Positions 36,034 through 45,296 of a stretch of 64,000 nucleotides of DNA are shown here, one piece after another (the first letter of the stretch is position 1; each line of letters opens with the position of its first letter). The translations under genes and the position numbers were made by a program. Source of the DNA: Vibrio gigantis (GTDB lineage: Bacteria; Pseudomonadota; Gammaproteobacteria; Enterobacterales; Vibrionaceae); NCBI RefSeq assembly GCF_024347515.1, contig NZ_AP025493.1:248001-312000 (forward strand). Reading direction: 5' to 3'. The notes under the pieces are model-generated. The model ran no database searches and was not told the DNA's origin. It saw only the letters and a program-made list of their open reading frames with translations.

Positions 36034-38097
36034 ATGATATCCCACCAGGTTTACTTGGGACTAGCATTAACGACTCCTGTTTTTGTATCTGCTCAAGAAA
36101 ACTCTCTAGACCAACTCATGTCCATGAGCCTTGAAGAGTTATCTATGTTAGATGTCGAAATGGAAACAGCTTCGAAAGCGACACAGAAACTCACCGACAT
36201 TCCCTCGTCGGTATATGTGCTTTCTAATGAGCGAATTCAACGCAGTGGGGCGAAAACCATTGCAGAAGTCCTTGCGCTTGTACCTGGACTAAAAGTAACT
36301 AAGTTTAACGAGACCTCATGGTTTGTTTCCACCCGCGGTTTTCACGATGGCCTATATAACAAAATGCTCGTGATGATGGATGGAAGAAGCTTATTTAGCC
36401 CGGTGTATGGAGGTACTTATTGGAGTGATGTTGATTACGTTCTTGCCGACATCGAACGTATCGAAGTACTAAAAGGGCCCGGGGGTACGATTTGGGGAGG
36501 TAATGCCGTTAATGGTGTTGTGAATATCATTACGAAGTCTGCCAATGATACCCAAGGAACTTATCTTTCTGGTGTCGCTTCAAATACCGATAATTACGAG
36601 TTTAGCGTTCGTCAGGGTTTAAGCCTCAATGACAACGTGAATGCTCGTGCATTCTATAAGTACCGCGAAGAGCCAACATATCGCACAAACGAATCTGAAA
36701 AGTGGAAAGCACAAACAGCAGGAATGGTGTTTCAACCAAGTAATGCTGAAGAAGGTTGGTCATTACGTATTGGTGGTGAGAAAAGCTATTATGAATCGGA
36801 GTTATATACGTTCCAATATGATAATTCAGGATTGTTTGTCGGATCACAAGCTAATGACTTTGATAACAAGAGCCAATCTGTTTACGTCCAATTCAACGAT
36901 TCTCACGATTTGGATGAAAGCTCGACAGTCTCATACTCATTATGGGGTGAATATAATGAAGATAACGCGCCAGACGCTCCGGGAAGCTATTCCACAATCG
37001 ATTTTGATTCTACTTATATTCACCAGCTATCGGCAAACCATCAGTTAACACTCGGTGGTGGCTTGCGGTATATGTACCTTGATTTCTCCTCTAGCCAAGT
37101 TTCGGACGTTGATTGGTACAACCCCGATTACTACGGTCGAGCCTACAACATCAAATCTACCAACGATTACATTGCGAACGCTTTTGTGCAGTCTCAAATT
37201 CAAATGACTGAGGCGTTATCTATTACCCTCGGTACTAAGGTTGAACACTTTACACAAAATGCTTCGACAGAATTTTCCCCTCAACTACGCGGTTTATATA
37301 AGCTAAATCAACGCCATTCTGTGTGGGCGGGCCTTAGCCGTGCGGTGGTTGCTCCTTCATATATGGATTCAAACTCCACATATTACTTCAACAGTTACTA
37401 TGCTGATTCTAATGACAGTTACCTAGATGTCTATAAATCGAGCTCTGACCTGGAAACAGAGAACGTCGTAACGGCGGAAATGGGTTATCGCTACTCAAAT
37501 AATTCAAATTTAGAACTCGATGCAACGATATACCTAAGTGAACATGACAACCTTCGCTTCCATAGCTATGACCCCAATGATACCCCGGCGGATCATGTCT
37601 ACGTTGGCGCGCTGTCTGATGACTATAAAGCGAAAACGTATGGCTTGGAGTTAGGCGCAAGTTATCAGCTCACTGAAGATATCACCAGTTACTTGAGCTA
37701 TGCCTACGCAACATTAGAGGGAAAAAATAAAAGTGATGACCCTCAATCTAGCCCGCAAACTGCCGTCTATTACGACATTGATAATGAACATCTAGCTACG
37801 GCACAATTAATGTGGAATATCACCGACAGCTGGCAATTCGATGTTATCGGTCAATACATTAATGTGAATTACCCAGACTATTGGGTAGCAGGTGATGGCA
37901 CTCAATATGAATGGCAATCTTATCCACATGAAATAACCTTTAATGCGCGTCTCGCATGGAAAAAATCGTCCGCAGCGCCTTTAATTGAAGTGGTTGTTGA
38001 AAACATAGGTAAGAGTGACGGCTATCAAGCTGAATTCACCTCTCAGAAAAGCGTTAATCAAGAATCGGTGTATGTGAGGATCTCTCATGAATTCTAG
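36034..38097 (+). CDS. TonB-dependent outer-membrane receptor
   Basis: A 687-aa receptor. After a signal peptide (MISHQVYLGLALTTPVFVSA) come the TonB-box/plug region (KLTDIPSSVYVLSNERIQRS, VLALVPGLKV, IERIEVLKGPGGTIWGGNAV, NGVVNIITK) and a barrel ending in VRISHEF with a terminal Phe. The ligand is not evident. It is the first of three overlapping genes with a YfiR-like protein and a membrane diguanylate cyclase, so it may sense or import a compound that sets c-di-GMP output. ATG 36034 has AGGTGA upstream; the frame extends to 35944 but the signal peptide fixes the later start. Confidence 0.85.
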   Translation: MISHQVYLGLALTTPVFVSAQENSLDQLMSMSLEELSMLDVEMETASKATQKLTDIPSSVYVLSNERIQRSGAKTIAEVLALVPGLKVTKFNETSWFVSTRGFHDGLYNKMLVMMDGRSLFSPVYGGTYWSDVDYVLADIERIEVLKGPGGTIWGGNAVNGVVNIITKSANDTQGTYLSGVASNTDNYEFSVRQGLSLNDNVNARAFYKYREEPTYRTNESEKWKAQTAGMVFQPSNAEEGWSLRIGGEKSYYESELYTFQYDNSGLFVGSQANDFDNKSQSVYVQFNDSHDLDESSTVSYSLWGEYNEDNAPDAPGSYSTIDFDSTYIHQLSANHQLTLGGGLRYMYLDFSSSQVSDVDWYNPDYYGRAYNIKSTNDYIANAFVQSQIQMTEALSITLGTKVEHFTQNASTEFSPQLRGLYKLNQRHSVWAGLSRAVVAPSYMDSNSTYYFNSYYADSNDSYLDVYKSSSDLETENVVTAEMGYRYSNNSNLELDATIYLSEHDNLRFHSYDPNDTPADHVYVGALSDDYKAKTYGLELGASYQLTEDITSYLSYAYATLEGKNKSDDPQSSPQTAVYYDIDNEHLATAQLMWNITDSWQFDVIGQYINVNYPDYWVAGDGTQYEWQSYPHEITFNARLAWKKSSAAPLIEVVVENIGKSDGYQAEFTSQKSVNQESVYVRISHEF

Positions 38098-38623
38098 ATG
38101 GCTTAAGCACCAAATGAAGTTGGGCTTATCTAAACTCGGCTTTGCCGCTTTAACGATGCTTATTGTGCCTTTGAATACCACTGCGGCTAGCTTCAAACCT
38201 TATGAAGTGAAAGCGGTATACCTTTTTAGAATTGCGAATTTTATTCGTTGGAATGATGAAAGCTCCATGAATGCTGTGAACTTTTGTGTGATTGGCGATG
38301 AAAAGGTAAGCCAAGTACTAACATCAATTACAGAAGGGAAATCTATTCGTTCACTCGCTATCCACGTTCAACAGTCAATTACTTCTAAGTGTGATATTAC
38401 TTATTTATCTTACCGTGAAAATGATCAATTTCGCAGTCAAGAGCACTCCCCACACACTGTGACAATCAGTGATATCCCTAACTTTACAGACCTAGGTGGG
38501 GTCATTGAACTCAAGCACATCAACAATAAACTCAAACCTAAGATCAACCTAGAGAACGCAAGGCGCGGTGAATACGTCATTGGATCCAACTTGTTACGAA
38601 TCGCTATAGTGGAGGGCCAATAA
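38087..38623 (+). CDS. YfiR-like periplasmic protein (DUF4154)
   Basis: A 178-aa secreted protein: signal-peptide-like helix (about residues 15-34, ending NTTAAS) and then the YfiR/DUF4154 fold, seen in KPYEVKAVYLFRIANFIRW, FCVIGDEKV and the final IELKHINNKLKPKINLENAR. In Pseudomonas YfiR binds and silences the diguanylate cyclase YfiN in the periplasm. The start overlaps the end of the TonB receptor by 11 bp with GAGGA as ribosome site, and its stop overlaps the next start by 1 bp. Confidence 0.85.
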   Translation: MNSRWLKHQMKLGLSKLGFAALTMLIVPLNTTAASFKPYEVKAVYLFRIANFIRWNDESSMNAVNFCVIGDEKVSQVLTSITEGKSIRSLAIHVQQSITSKCDITYLSYRENDQFRSQEHSPHTVTISDIPNFTDLGGVIELKHINNKLKPKINLENARRGEYVIGSNLLRIAIVEGQ

Positions 38624-40599
38624 TGTTGTCTTTCATTAATAATATATCGATTAAAAACAAGCTGATATTGCCCATTATCATCTTCATCGCAGTCACTTTT
38701 GTTACTATTCAATCTATAAATTACACTGTAACGTTTGAGAGGGAAAAAGAGAGTCTTATCCAGCGTGTTAAAGTGTTAGCACAAGGTGTTGCTTACAACC
38801 TACAAGCAGCGATCTTATTTGAAGACAAGTCATCGGCTCAGGAAATCTTGTCTGCTTTCGTTGCGGATAAAGATATTGTTAGAGTGAAGCTTTATGACAT
38901 CAACGAACAGCTTTTTGCGAGCTATCAGGTGAACAACACTTTGGTTCCAAGGCCAAATGAAGATGAACTAGACGATATAGCGGATCACCAATTTGCCATC
39001 TCTGAGCATTTCATCTTTTTGCTTGTTCCTGTGACGCTGGATGATGCTGTTATCGCAAACTTAAGGGTGACGATATCGAAAGAGACGTTTACGACGATCT
39101 TGACTCATATTTTTAAAGTTGCAGCCGTATACCTGCTATTTCTGGTTGTTTTAGGTGCAGTGCTGGTCAAATTGGTTCAACGTTTCATCATCGAACCAAT
39201 GTTTAATCTTAATGAAGCAATGCAAGCTTTTGTTGAGCGTCGTTCCGAACAGCCAAAATTAATCGCTACGAACCGCGATGAAATAGGTGATCTGGTTCGA
39301 GCTTTTAATACAATGCTAGAAAGGCTTCAACATCGCGACAACCAAATCAATTTTACATTAGACAAACTTCAAGAAGAAAAATCCTTCGCGAATGAGGTAA
39401 TTGAGACCGTTCAGCACTCGTTGTTGGTGGTGGATGAAAAAGGGCTCATCGTTCATGCGAATGCGGCCACTCGCGATATTTTTAAATGCTCAGAAGCCTT
39501 TCTTGAAAACTTGTTGATCCAAGAGTTGATCGCGACTAAGCAAACGGGTTTCATACAAGATGTTATAGATACCAATATTGAACTCAATGATGAATTGCTC
39601 GAAACCACGGATCTCTTTCAATCAAAGCGCTGGCTACGAGTGAGTAGCCGTTCGCTGTCAAAACATGGTCGTATTCTTTATGCAATCCAAGATGTCACTG
39701 AGATAGAGACAGCCATGAGCCGTCAGCGTATCGCGGCAGGTGTTTTCGAAAACAGTAAAGACGGCTTGATTGTGCTGAACTCGTCCAATGTGATAACCAT
39801 GGTTAACCCAGCTATCACACAACTTCTCGGTTATCATTCCGATCTGCTGGTGGGCAAAACACCTTTTGAAGTATTTTCCTGGCAACAGTTTTCTTCACTT
39901 ATGCCGACAATTCGTAGTTCGTTAGACAACTATGGCCAGTGGCAAGGGGAAGTATGGGAGAAGAGTGCATCTGGTAAGTTAGTTCCAATGTTTGTCAAAG
40001 TTAATCGAGTAGCCTCAGACAACGAGAAAGACGAGTTTGATATGGTATTAACGCTGTCTGATTTATCCAATGTAAAAGAGATGGAAAGACTAGAGCACTT
40101 AGCTCATCACGATGCGTTAACGGGGTTAGCTAATAGAGCGCAGCTTTATAAGGTTATGGATGATGTTGTCACGTCTGGCCACTACTCAAATCAGCATTTT
40201 GCGGTAATCTACTTGGATTTGGATGGCTTCAAGGAAGTGAATGACAACTATGGGCACGACGCGGGTGACGAAATCCTTAAAGAAGTATCAAGCCGGTTGT
40301 TATCTCAGGTAAGAGCGGGAGATTTGGTTGCGCGTTTGTCGGGCGATGAATTTGTTCTTATTATTAAACAGACCAACAAAGTCTTGTTAGCTAAGTTAGC
40401 CGAGCGACTGTTAGACCTGATTGGGCAAGAAGTGAATTATAAACAGCGTTCACTTCATGTTGGAGCGAGCTTGGGAATCCATTTAGTTGATGGCACTGAA
40501 CGTGATATTGACGTGATTCTAAAAGTTGCCGATGAGGCGATGTACCAAGCGAAACGCAAAGGAAAAGGTCAGTTTGTGTTCTCTCGTGAGGTTAAATAG
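38623..40599 (+). CDS. Membrane diguanylate cyclase with HAMP, PAS and GGDEF domains
   Basis: A 658-aa protein: first membrane helix (about residues 13-33), a periplasmic sensor of about 130 residues (CHASE8-like, as in YfiN), second helix (about 165-190), HAMP domain (VQRFIIEPMFNLNEAM...), one or two PAS domains (about 260-470), and a C-terminal GGDEF with an active SGDEF loop (RLSGDEFVLI, about 590) and DALTGLANR. It should make c-di-GMP under control of the YfiR-like protein encoded upstream. GGAGGG lies before the ATG and the start overlaps yfiR by 1 bp. Confidence 0.87.
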   Translation: MLSFINNISIKNKLILPIIIFIAVTFVTIQSINYTVTFEREKESLIQRVKVLAQGVAYNLQAAILFEDKSSAQEILSAFVADKDIVRVKLYDINEQLFASYQVNNTLVPRPNEDELDDIADHQFAISEHFIFLLVPVTLDDAVIANLRVTISKETFTTILTHIFKVAAVYLLFLVVLGAVLVKLVQRFIIEPMFNLNEAMQAFVERRSEQPKLIATNRDEIGDLVRAFNTMLERLQHRDNQINFTLDKLQEEKSFANEVIETVQHSLLVVDEKGLIVHANAATRDIFKCSEAFLENLLIQELIATKQTGFIQDVIDTNIELNDELLETTDLFQSKRWLRVSSRSLSKHGRILYAIQDVTEIETAMSRQRIAAGVFENSKDGLIVLNSSNVITMVNPAITQLLGYHSDLLVGKTPFEVFSWQQFSSLMPTIRSSLDNYGQWQGEVWEKSASGKLVPMFVKVNRVASDNEKDEFDMVLTLSDLSNVKEMERLEHLAHHDALTGLANRAQLYKVMDDVVTSGHYSNQHFAVIYLDLDGFKEVNDNYGHDAGDEILKEVSSRLLSQVRAGDLVARLSGDEFVLIIKQTNKVLLAKLAERLLDLIGQEVNYKQRSLHVGASLGIHLVDGTERDIDVILKVADEAMYQAKRKGKGQFVFSREVK

Positions 40600-40681
40600 G
40601 CTCCATTGTTTGTGAGCTCACCCTAAGTTGTTGTATCATAAGTGATAGGTTGAATAATTTTAATTAAAAGGTCTGCTAAGC

Positions 40682-41695
40682 ATGAATGTTTTAGTTACAG
40701 GTGGCATGGGTTACATTGGTAGCCATACAAGTATCCAGATGATTAACGCAGGTATGACACCTGTACTTTTTGATAGCTTGTACAATAGCAAACCAAGCGT
40801 TCTAGAACGTATCGAAAAAGTATCGGGGGTTCGCCCTAGTTTCGTTGAAGGCGACGTACGTGATAAGGCGCTTTTAACTGAAACCATGAAGCAACATAAC
40901 ATCGAAGCCGTTATCCATTTTGCTGGCCTTAAAGCGGTGGGTGAGTCCGTGGCAAAGCCTCTTGAATACTACGACAATAACGTAAACGGCACGTTAGTTC
41001 TTGTGGATGCAATGCGTGATGCTGGTGTTAAAACCTTAGTATTCAGCTCTTCAGCAACGGTGTACGGTGATCCTGCTAGTGTTCCAATTACTGAAGATTT
41101 CCCAACGAGTGCGACAAACCCTTATGGTCGTAGCAAGCTTATGGTTGAAGAGTGTCTAACGGATTTCCAAAAAGCGAATCCCGACTGGAGTATCACATTA
41201 CTTCGTTACTTTAACCCGGTAGGTTCACACCCAAGTGGCGAGCTAGGCGAAGACCCGCAAGGCATTCCAAACAATCTAATGCCATTTGTATCTCAAGTAG
41301 CTGTGGGGCGACGTGAGTTCTTATCTGTATTTGGCAGCGATTACCCAACGAAAGATGGTACTGGTGTTCGTGACTACATCCACGTAATGGATCTATCTGA
41401 TGGCCACATCGCCGCACTTGAGAAAGTAGGGCGTACAGAGGGGCTTCATATCTACAACCTTGGTACTGGCAACGGTTCAAGTGTATTAGATATGGTTAAA
41501 GCGTTTGAGCAAGCAAGTGGCAAAGAAATCCCATACAAGCTTGTTGAACGACGTCCTGGTGACATCGCAGAATGTTGGGCAGATCCGGCTAAAGCTCAGA
41601 AGGAACTTGGTTGGAACGCGACACGCACTCTAGCTGAAATGACCGAAGATACATGGCGCTGGCAGTCAACAAACCCTAATGGTTTCCCAGGCTAA
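40682..41695 (+). CDS. galE: UDP-glucose 4-epimerase
   Basis: A 337-aa extended SDR enzyme that interconverts UDP-glucose and UDP-galactose for sugar catabolism and surface polysaccharides. NAD fold VTGGMGYIGSHT at residues 5-16, HFAGLKAVGES, catalytic Ser/Tyr/Lys in FSSSATVYG and NPYGRSKLMVE, and the C-terminal RRPGDIAECWADP. Full length. Single gene with its own terminator; no other Leloir gene is adjacent. Confidence 0.93.
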   Translation: MNVLVTGGMGYIGSHTSIQMINAGMTPVLFDSLYNSKPSVLERIEKVSGVRPSFVEGDVRDKALLTETMKQHNIEAVIHFAGLKAVGESVAKPLEYYDNNVNGTLVLVDAMRDAGVKTLVFSSSATVYGDPASVPITEDFPTSATNPYGRSKLMVEECLTDFQKANPDWSITLLRYFNPVGSHPSGELGEDPQGIPNNLMPFVSQVAVGRREFLSVFGSDYPTKDGTGVRDYIHVMDLSDGHIAALEKVGRTEGLHIYNLGTGNGSSVLDMVKAFEQASGKEIPYKLVERRPGDIAECWADPAKAQKELGWNATRTLAEMTEDTWRWQSTNPNGFPG

Positions 41696-41723
41696 CCTAG
41701 CTGTTTCATGAATGGTTAACTTA

Positions 41724-41751
41724 TAAAAAGATGCTCTAGGGCATCTTTTTT
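41724..41751 (+). terminator. Terminator of galE
   Basis: AAAGATGC / GCATCTTT stem followed by T-run. Confidence 0.88.
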
Positions 41752-41863
41752 GATCTAAATCGAATAAAAAGTAAATTAGTGGTTAAAAAGTATCATTCTG
41801 TATTCTTTGTGTTACTATGCTCGCGAATTATATGTTTAATGTTAATTTTCTTTGGAGTTAATC

Positions 41864-41938
41864 ATGGAACTAGGCCTAATCATCACTTTCATCGTTGCTG
41901 CAGCAGTAATGGTTAAGAAAGAAATGGCAGAGAAGTAA
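41864..41938 (+). CDS. 24-aa single-helix membrane peptide
   Basis: An ORF, MELGLIITFIVAAAVMVKKE then MAEK, with one hydrophobic segment and a charged C-terminus. TTGGAGTT lies eight bases before the ATG, and a strong terminator follows 43 bp after the stop, so it forms a complete small transcription unit between two terminators. It is too short for usual gene callers. No family is recognised; single-helix proteins of this size often regulate membrane complexes, but no partner is evident. Confidence 0.65.
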   Translation: MELGLIITFIVAAAVMVKKEMAEK

Positions 41939-41980
41939 TTTCACTTATCCCTTTTTGATACAATTTTTAGTGAAATAGAT

Positions 41981-42007
41981 AAAAGCCAGCTTATAGCTGG
42001 CTTTTTA
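41981..42007. terminator. Bidirectional terminator
   Basis: AAAAGCCAGC / GCTGGCTTTT stem around TTATA, between the small membrane-peptide gene and the convergent heme receptor gene. Confidence 0.92.
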
Positions 42008-42034
42008 GTTTCTGCTGTTTAGCTTTCTAACAAA

Positions 42035-44182
42035 TTAGAATTCGTACTTAGCAGAAATACCGTAGTTTCTTTCTGCTTGAGAGTTCTCTTTGTAGAGCTC
42101 ATCATCGCCGCGAATGTCATTCCAACGGTAGTACTCTTCGTTGGTTAAGTTAAACACGCCACCACGAATCGTCAAATCTTTCATTGGTTTGTAGTAAGCT
42201 GTTAAGTCAACAACGGTTGCACTTGGAAGCTCAGCCTGACCTGCGTTACCGCCATTCTCGTCATCAAAGTTAATGTCTGACCCAGATTTATCCGCTGTGT
42301 AATTTAATTTAAGGCTCGTACCCCAATTTTGGTTAGGCGCATCGTAGTTCAGACCTAACACTGCGTTCCAAGGGTTAACACTGTTTAGTGCATTTCCGTT
42401 TCCGTCTTCACCTTCTGTGTATGACGCCACAAAGTGAGTCGAAATACCCTCTGGCGCACCCACTAACACATCCCAAAGTAGCGTGTTCGAGAACTCGATG
42501 CCTTTGATCGTTGCTGATTCTAAGTTAACGTTAGAGTAGTGTGTCGTACCACCGACTTTTTTCGTTACTACAGTTTCAATGAAATCATCATAATCACTGT
42601 AGTAAGCTGCAATCTCAGACGATGAAGCCTGTGTATTGTGACGGTAGCCTAGCTCGTACGAGATGCTTGTTTCTGACTTAAGATCAGGGTTTGGATCATT
42701 GACGTAACCGTGCCCAGGGTTGTCATATGTATAGTACAGTTCGTCAAATGAAGGAGCTCTAAAGCCTTGGCTAATTTGACCAAACACAGTACCGGTATCT
42801 GTCAGTTTGTAAGTTGTACCTAAACGCCCCGTTACCGCAGAATCTGAGAAATCAGTCAGTGATTCAGTTGTGTTATTACCTGGATCAGTAGAGAAATAGT
42901 CAAAACGAACACCAGGAGTCACAACCAGTTTATTGTTCATTAAACTGATTTCATCTTGAACAAACAAACCAAACTTTTGCTCTTTAGCATCGGGAGTGTA
43001 TACATAAAGCTGATCATCAGTAGCTGGATCAGAGTTGTACTCCATGTTGGTGTTACTAATGTCACTATGTGTATAAGTCGCACCATACACTAGATAATGG
43101 TTGTTAATTTCTTTGTCTAACTGCGTCTCGATCTCAAGCTTATCTTCGGTGTACTCGTAGTCTTTTGTTTGTAAATTGTCGTTGTTAGCTGGAACCCAAG
43201 GTGGCATACCAGGGCCTGCTGGTTTAAAGCGTTTTGTTACTCCATTCTCTTCTTTAGAAATATACGATACTTTACTCGTCACAGTGTCAGCAATAGCGCC
43301 GTCTGCAAACCAAATATGCTTGATTGCGAATCGATTTTGTTTCGTGTCATCTTCACCATTGTAGCTGTCATAACTAGAGTGGTAGATGTCTGAATCAGAG
43401 GTATCTTTGATTAGCTCCGCTAGGAATTCAATGCGATGGCTTTCATTCAATTGGTATTGCAGTTTTACCAACAAGTTATCTGCTGACGTATCTTGATTTT
43501 CTACCGCGTAGTTCTCTAAATCACTTGAGTTGCGGAAATTTTGAAGCTCTTCACCGTCACGGCGAGTATAAGCAACAAGAGTTTCTAAATCGCCAAAACG
43601 ATTAGCTAATGCAACATGTTCACTGAATGAGTTATCTTCAGAAGAGTAAGAGAGCTTAGCTTGACCACCGAAGTCTTTGCCATCTTTCAAGAAGTCAGAA
43701 GGGTCTTTAGTTTCAAAGGCGGCAACACCGCCAATTGCGTCACTTCCGTGTAAACTTGAAGCAGCACCTTTGATGATTTCGACACTTTTAAGCATGTCGG
43801 GATCAATTGAAATACCGCTAGAATTGATAAAGGCGTAGGGACCACCATCAAATGAACCAGGTTGCGATGAGCCATCTACTAAAATCTTAACGCGTTTACC
43901 TTCCATGCCACGGATGTTAATGGTTTGGGCACCTTGGCGTGAGCTTGAGTTCATCGTTACACCTGGCGTGTATTCGAAGATTTCATTAACATCTTTTGCC
44001 ATATTCTCTTCGATTTGCTTATCAGAGATGACGGTGATAGAAGCAGCAGTATTGATAAGTGTTTGATTCGTACGAGTCGAAGATACAACAACCTCATCAA
44101 ATAGGGCATAATCTTCAGCTAAGGCTGAGGTTGATGAAAGCGCTAAAACGATTGAAGCAGAGAGTAGGGATTGCTTATACAT
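42035..44182 (-). CDS. hutA: TonB-dependent heme/hemoglobin receptor, HutA-like
   Basis: A 715-aa outer-membrane receptor of the TonB-dependent hemoglobin/transferrin family. Signal peptide MYKQSLLSASIVLALSS... to SALA, TonB box DEVVVSSTR, plug motifs VNIRGMEG-type (INIRGMEGKRVKILVDG) and VEIIKGAASSLHGSDAIGG, barrel signature ISQGFRAPSFDELYY with the FRAP/NPDL (DPNPDLKSE) heme-receptor motif, and a terminal Phe. It imports heme iron. A Fur-box candidate lies 65 bp upstream, and AAGGTAAC precedes the ATG. HutA rather than HutR is from memory of the N-terminus. Confidence 0.82.
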   Translation of the reverse strand: MYKQSLLSASIVLALSSTSALAEDYALFDEVVVSSTRTNQTLINTAASITVISDKQIEENMAKDVNEIFEYTPGVTMNSSSRQGAQTINIRGMEGKRVKILVDGSSQPGSFDGGPYAFINSSGISIDPDMLKSVEIIKGAASSLHGSDAIGGVAAFETKDPSDFLKDGKDFGGQAKLSYSSEDNSFSEHVALANRFGDLETLVAYTRRDGEELQNFRNSSDLENYAVENQDTSADNLLVKLQYQLNESHRIEFLAELIKDTSDSDIYHSSYDSYNGEDDTKQNRFAIKHIWFADGAIADTVTSKVSYISKEENGVTKRFKPAGPGMPPWVPANNDNLQTKDYEYTEDKLEIETQLDKEINNHYLVYGATYTHSDISNTNMEYNSDPATDDQLYVYTPDAKEQKFGLFVQDEISLMNNKLVVTPGVRFDYFSTDPGNNTTESLTDFSDSAVTGRLGTTYKLTDTGTVFGQISQGFRAPSFDELYYTYDNPGHGYVNDPNPDLKSETSISYELGYRHNTQASSSEIAAYYSDYDDFIETVVTKKVGGTTHYSNVNLESATIKGIEFSNTLLWDVLVGAPEGISTHFVASYTEGEDGNGNALNSVNPWNAVLGLNYDAPNQNWGTSLKLNYTADKSGSDINFDDENGGNAGQAELPSATVVDLTAYYKPMKDLTIRGGVFNLTNEEYYRWNDIRGDDELYKENSQAERNYGISAKYEF

Positions 44183-44246
44183 CTGATAGTTACCTTAATT
44201 CCATAGTATTATCTTGATTTCGCGAAAGATAATATTGGATCTAAAT

Positions 44247-44265
44247 GATAATTACTATTATTTGC
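44247..44265. promoter_or_regulatory. Candidate Fur box
   Basis: GATAATTACTATTATTTGC matches the 19-bp Fur consensus at 13 positions and has the A/T hexamer pattern GATAAT-n-ATTAT. It sits upstream of the heme receptor, a typical Fur target. Confidence 0.6.
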
Positions 44266-44405
44266 ATTTCAATTTGTTTGTGATTTTATTATTAGAAACC
44301 CACTTAAACCGTATAACTCATTGTATTTAAAAAGCTTTAAACGTTCCATTTAGCTGATGAATACTTCAATTTTTGTGATCGAGCCCTCATTTATAAAGTT
44401 GGATA

Positions 44406-45296
44406 ATGATGCATAGCCCAATAACACTTGAAGCGTTACACATCCTAGACGCTATCGACAGGCGTGGAAGTTTCGCTGCTGCGGCCAACGAAATGGACCG
44501 CGCGCCTTCATCACTCAGTTACCAAATTCAAAAGCTTGAACAAGACTTAGATATCATGATTTTTGACCGTTCTGGCCATCGCGCAAACTTTACAGAGGCC
44601 GGTCAACTGATACTCGAGCAAGGTAGAGTAATCCTTGGTGCAACTGAAAGGCTCGTCAACGAGGCCAGCATTCTAGCTAATGGATGGGAGTTGGATTTAA
44701 CTATTGCTTTTGACGGCATTATCCCAATTGCTAATTTCTTCCCACTTGTTGATGAACTAGGAAAAATCAGTAAAACGCGTGTCCGTTTACAAGAAGAGAT
44801 CTTAGCGGGATGTTGGGAGTCACTGTCAGATGGCCGTGCTGACTTGCTAGTTTGTCCAAAGGTAGACACAATTCCAAATGACATGAAAAGTGACGTAATT
44901 GGGAAAATGGAAATGGTTTGGGTGGCGGCATCCAATCATTACGTTCATAAGCGTTCTGGTGAGTTTGACCAAAAGGCTAGAGAAAGTTACAGGGTTATTG
45001 CAATCGCGGATACGGCTCGTGATCAGCCAGCATTAAGCATCAATATTTTAGAGAAGCAGCCGCGTTTGACGGTGACGAGCTTTCCGGCAAAAGTAGAAGC
45101 GTTAACCAGCGGGTTAGGTATTGGTACCTTACCTAGTAGTATTGCTAAGCCGCTAATTGAATCCGGCGTTTTACAGCAGATTTCAGGTACAGAACCACAG
45201 CCGATCGATATCGTCATGGCTTGGCGACGTAATAAAATGGGCGATGCCAAATCATGGTGCATCCAACACCTTAAAAAAACATGGTCACTCAAGTAA
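44406..45296 (+). CDS. LysR family transcriptional regulator
   Basis: A 296-aa LysR regulator. The N-terminal winged helix is clear (ALHILDAIDRRGSFAAAANE, then APSSLSYQIQKLEQDL, residues about 8-65), followed by a substrate-binding domain that starts near residue 92 (LTIAFDGIIPI). It is divergent from the heme receptor and converges on pat, overlapping its 3' end by 12 bp. The target is not evident; control of a neighbouring gene is possible. Confidence 0.88.
   Translation: MMHSPITLEALHILDAIDRRGSFAAAANEMDRAPSSLSYQIQKLEQDLDIMIFDRSGHRANFTEAGQLILEQGRVILGATERLVNEASILANGWELDLTIAFDGIIPIANFFPLVDELGKISKTRVRLQEEILAGCWESLSDGRADLLVCPKVDTIPNDMKSDVIGKMEMVWVAASNHYVHKRSGEFDQKARESYRVIAIADTARDQPALSINILEKQPRLTVTSFPAKVEALTSGLGIGTLPSSIAKPLIESGVLQQISGTEPQPIDIVMAWRRNKMGDAKSWCIQHLKKTWSLK

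Noticed and set aside
36641..37048. 135-aa plus-strand frame inside the TonB receptor gene
   Set aside because: Alternate-frame shadow of a well-supported receptor gene, with no domain and low-complexity composition.
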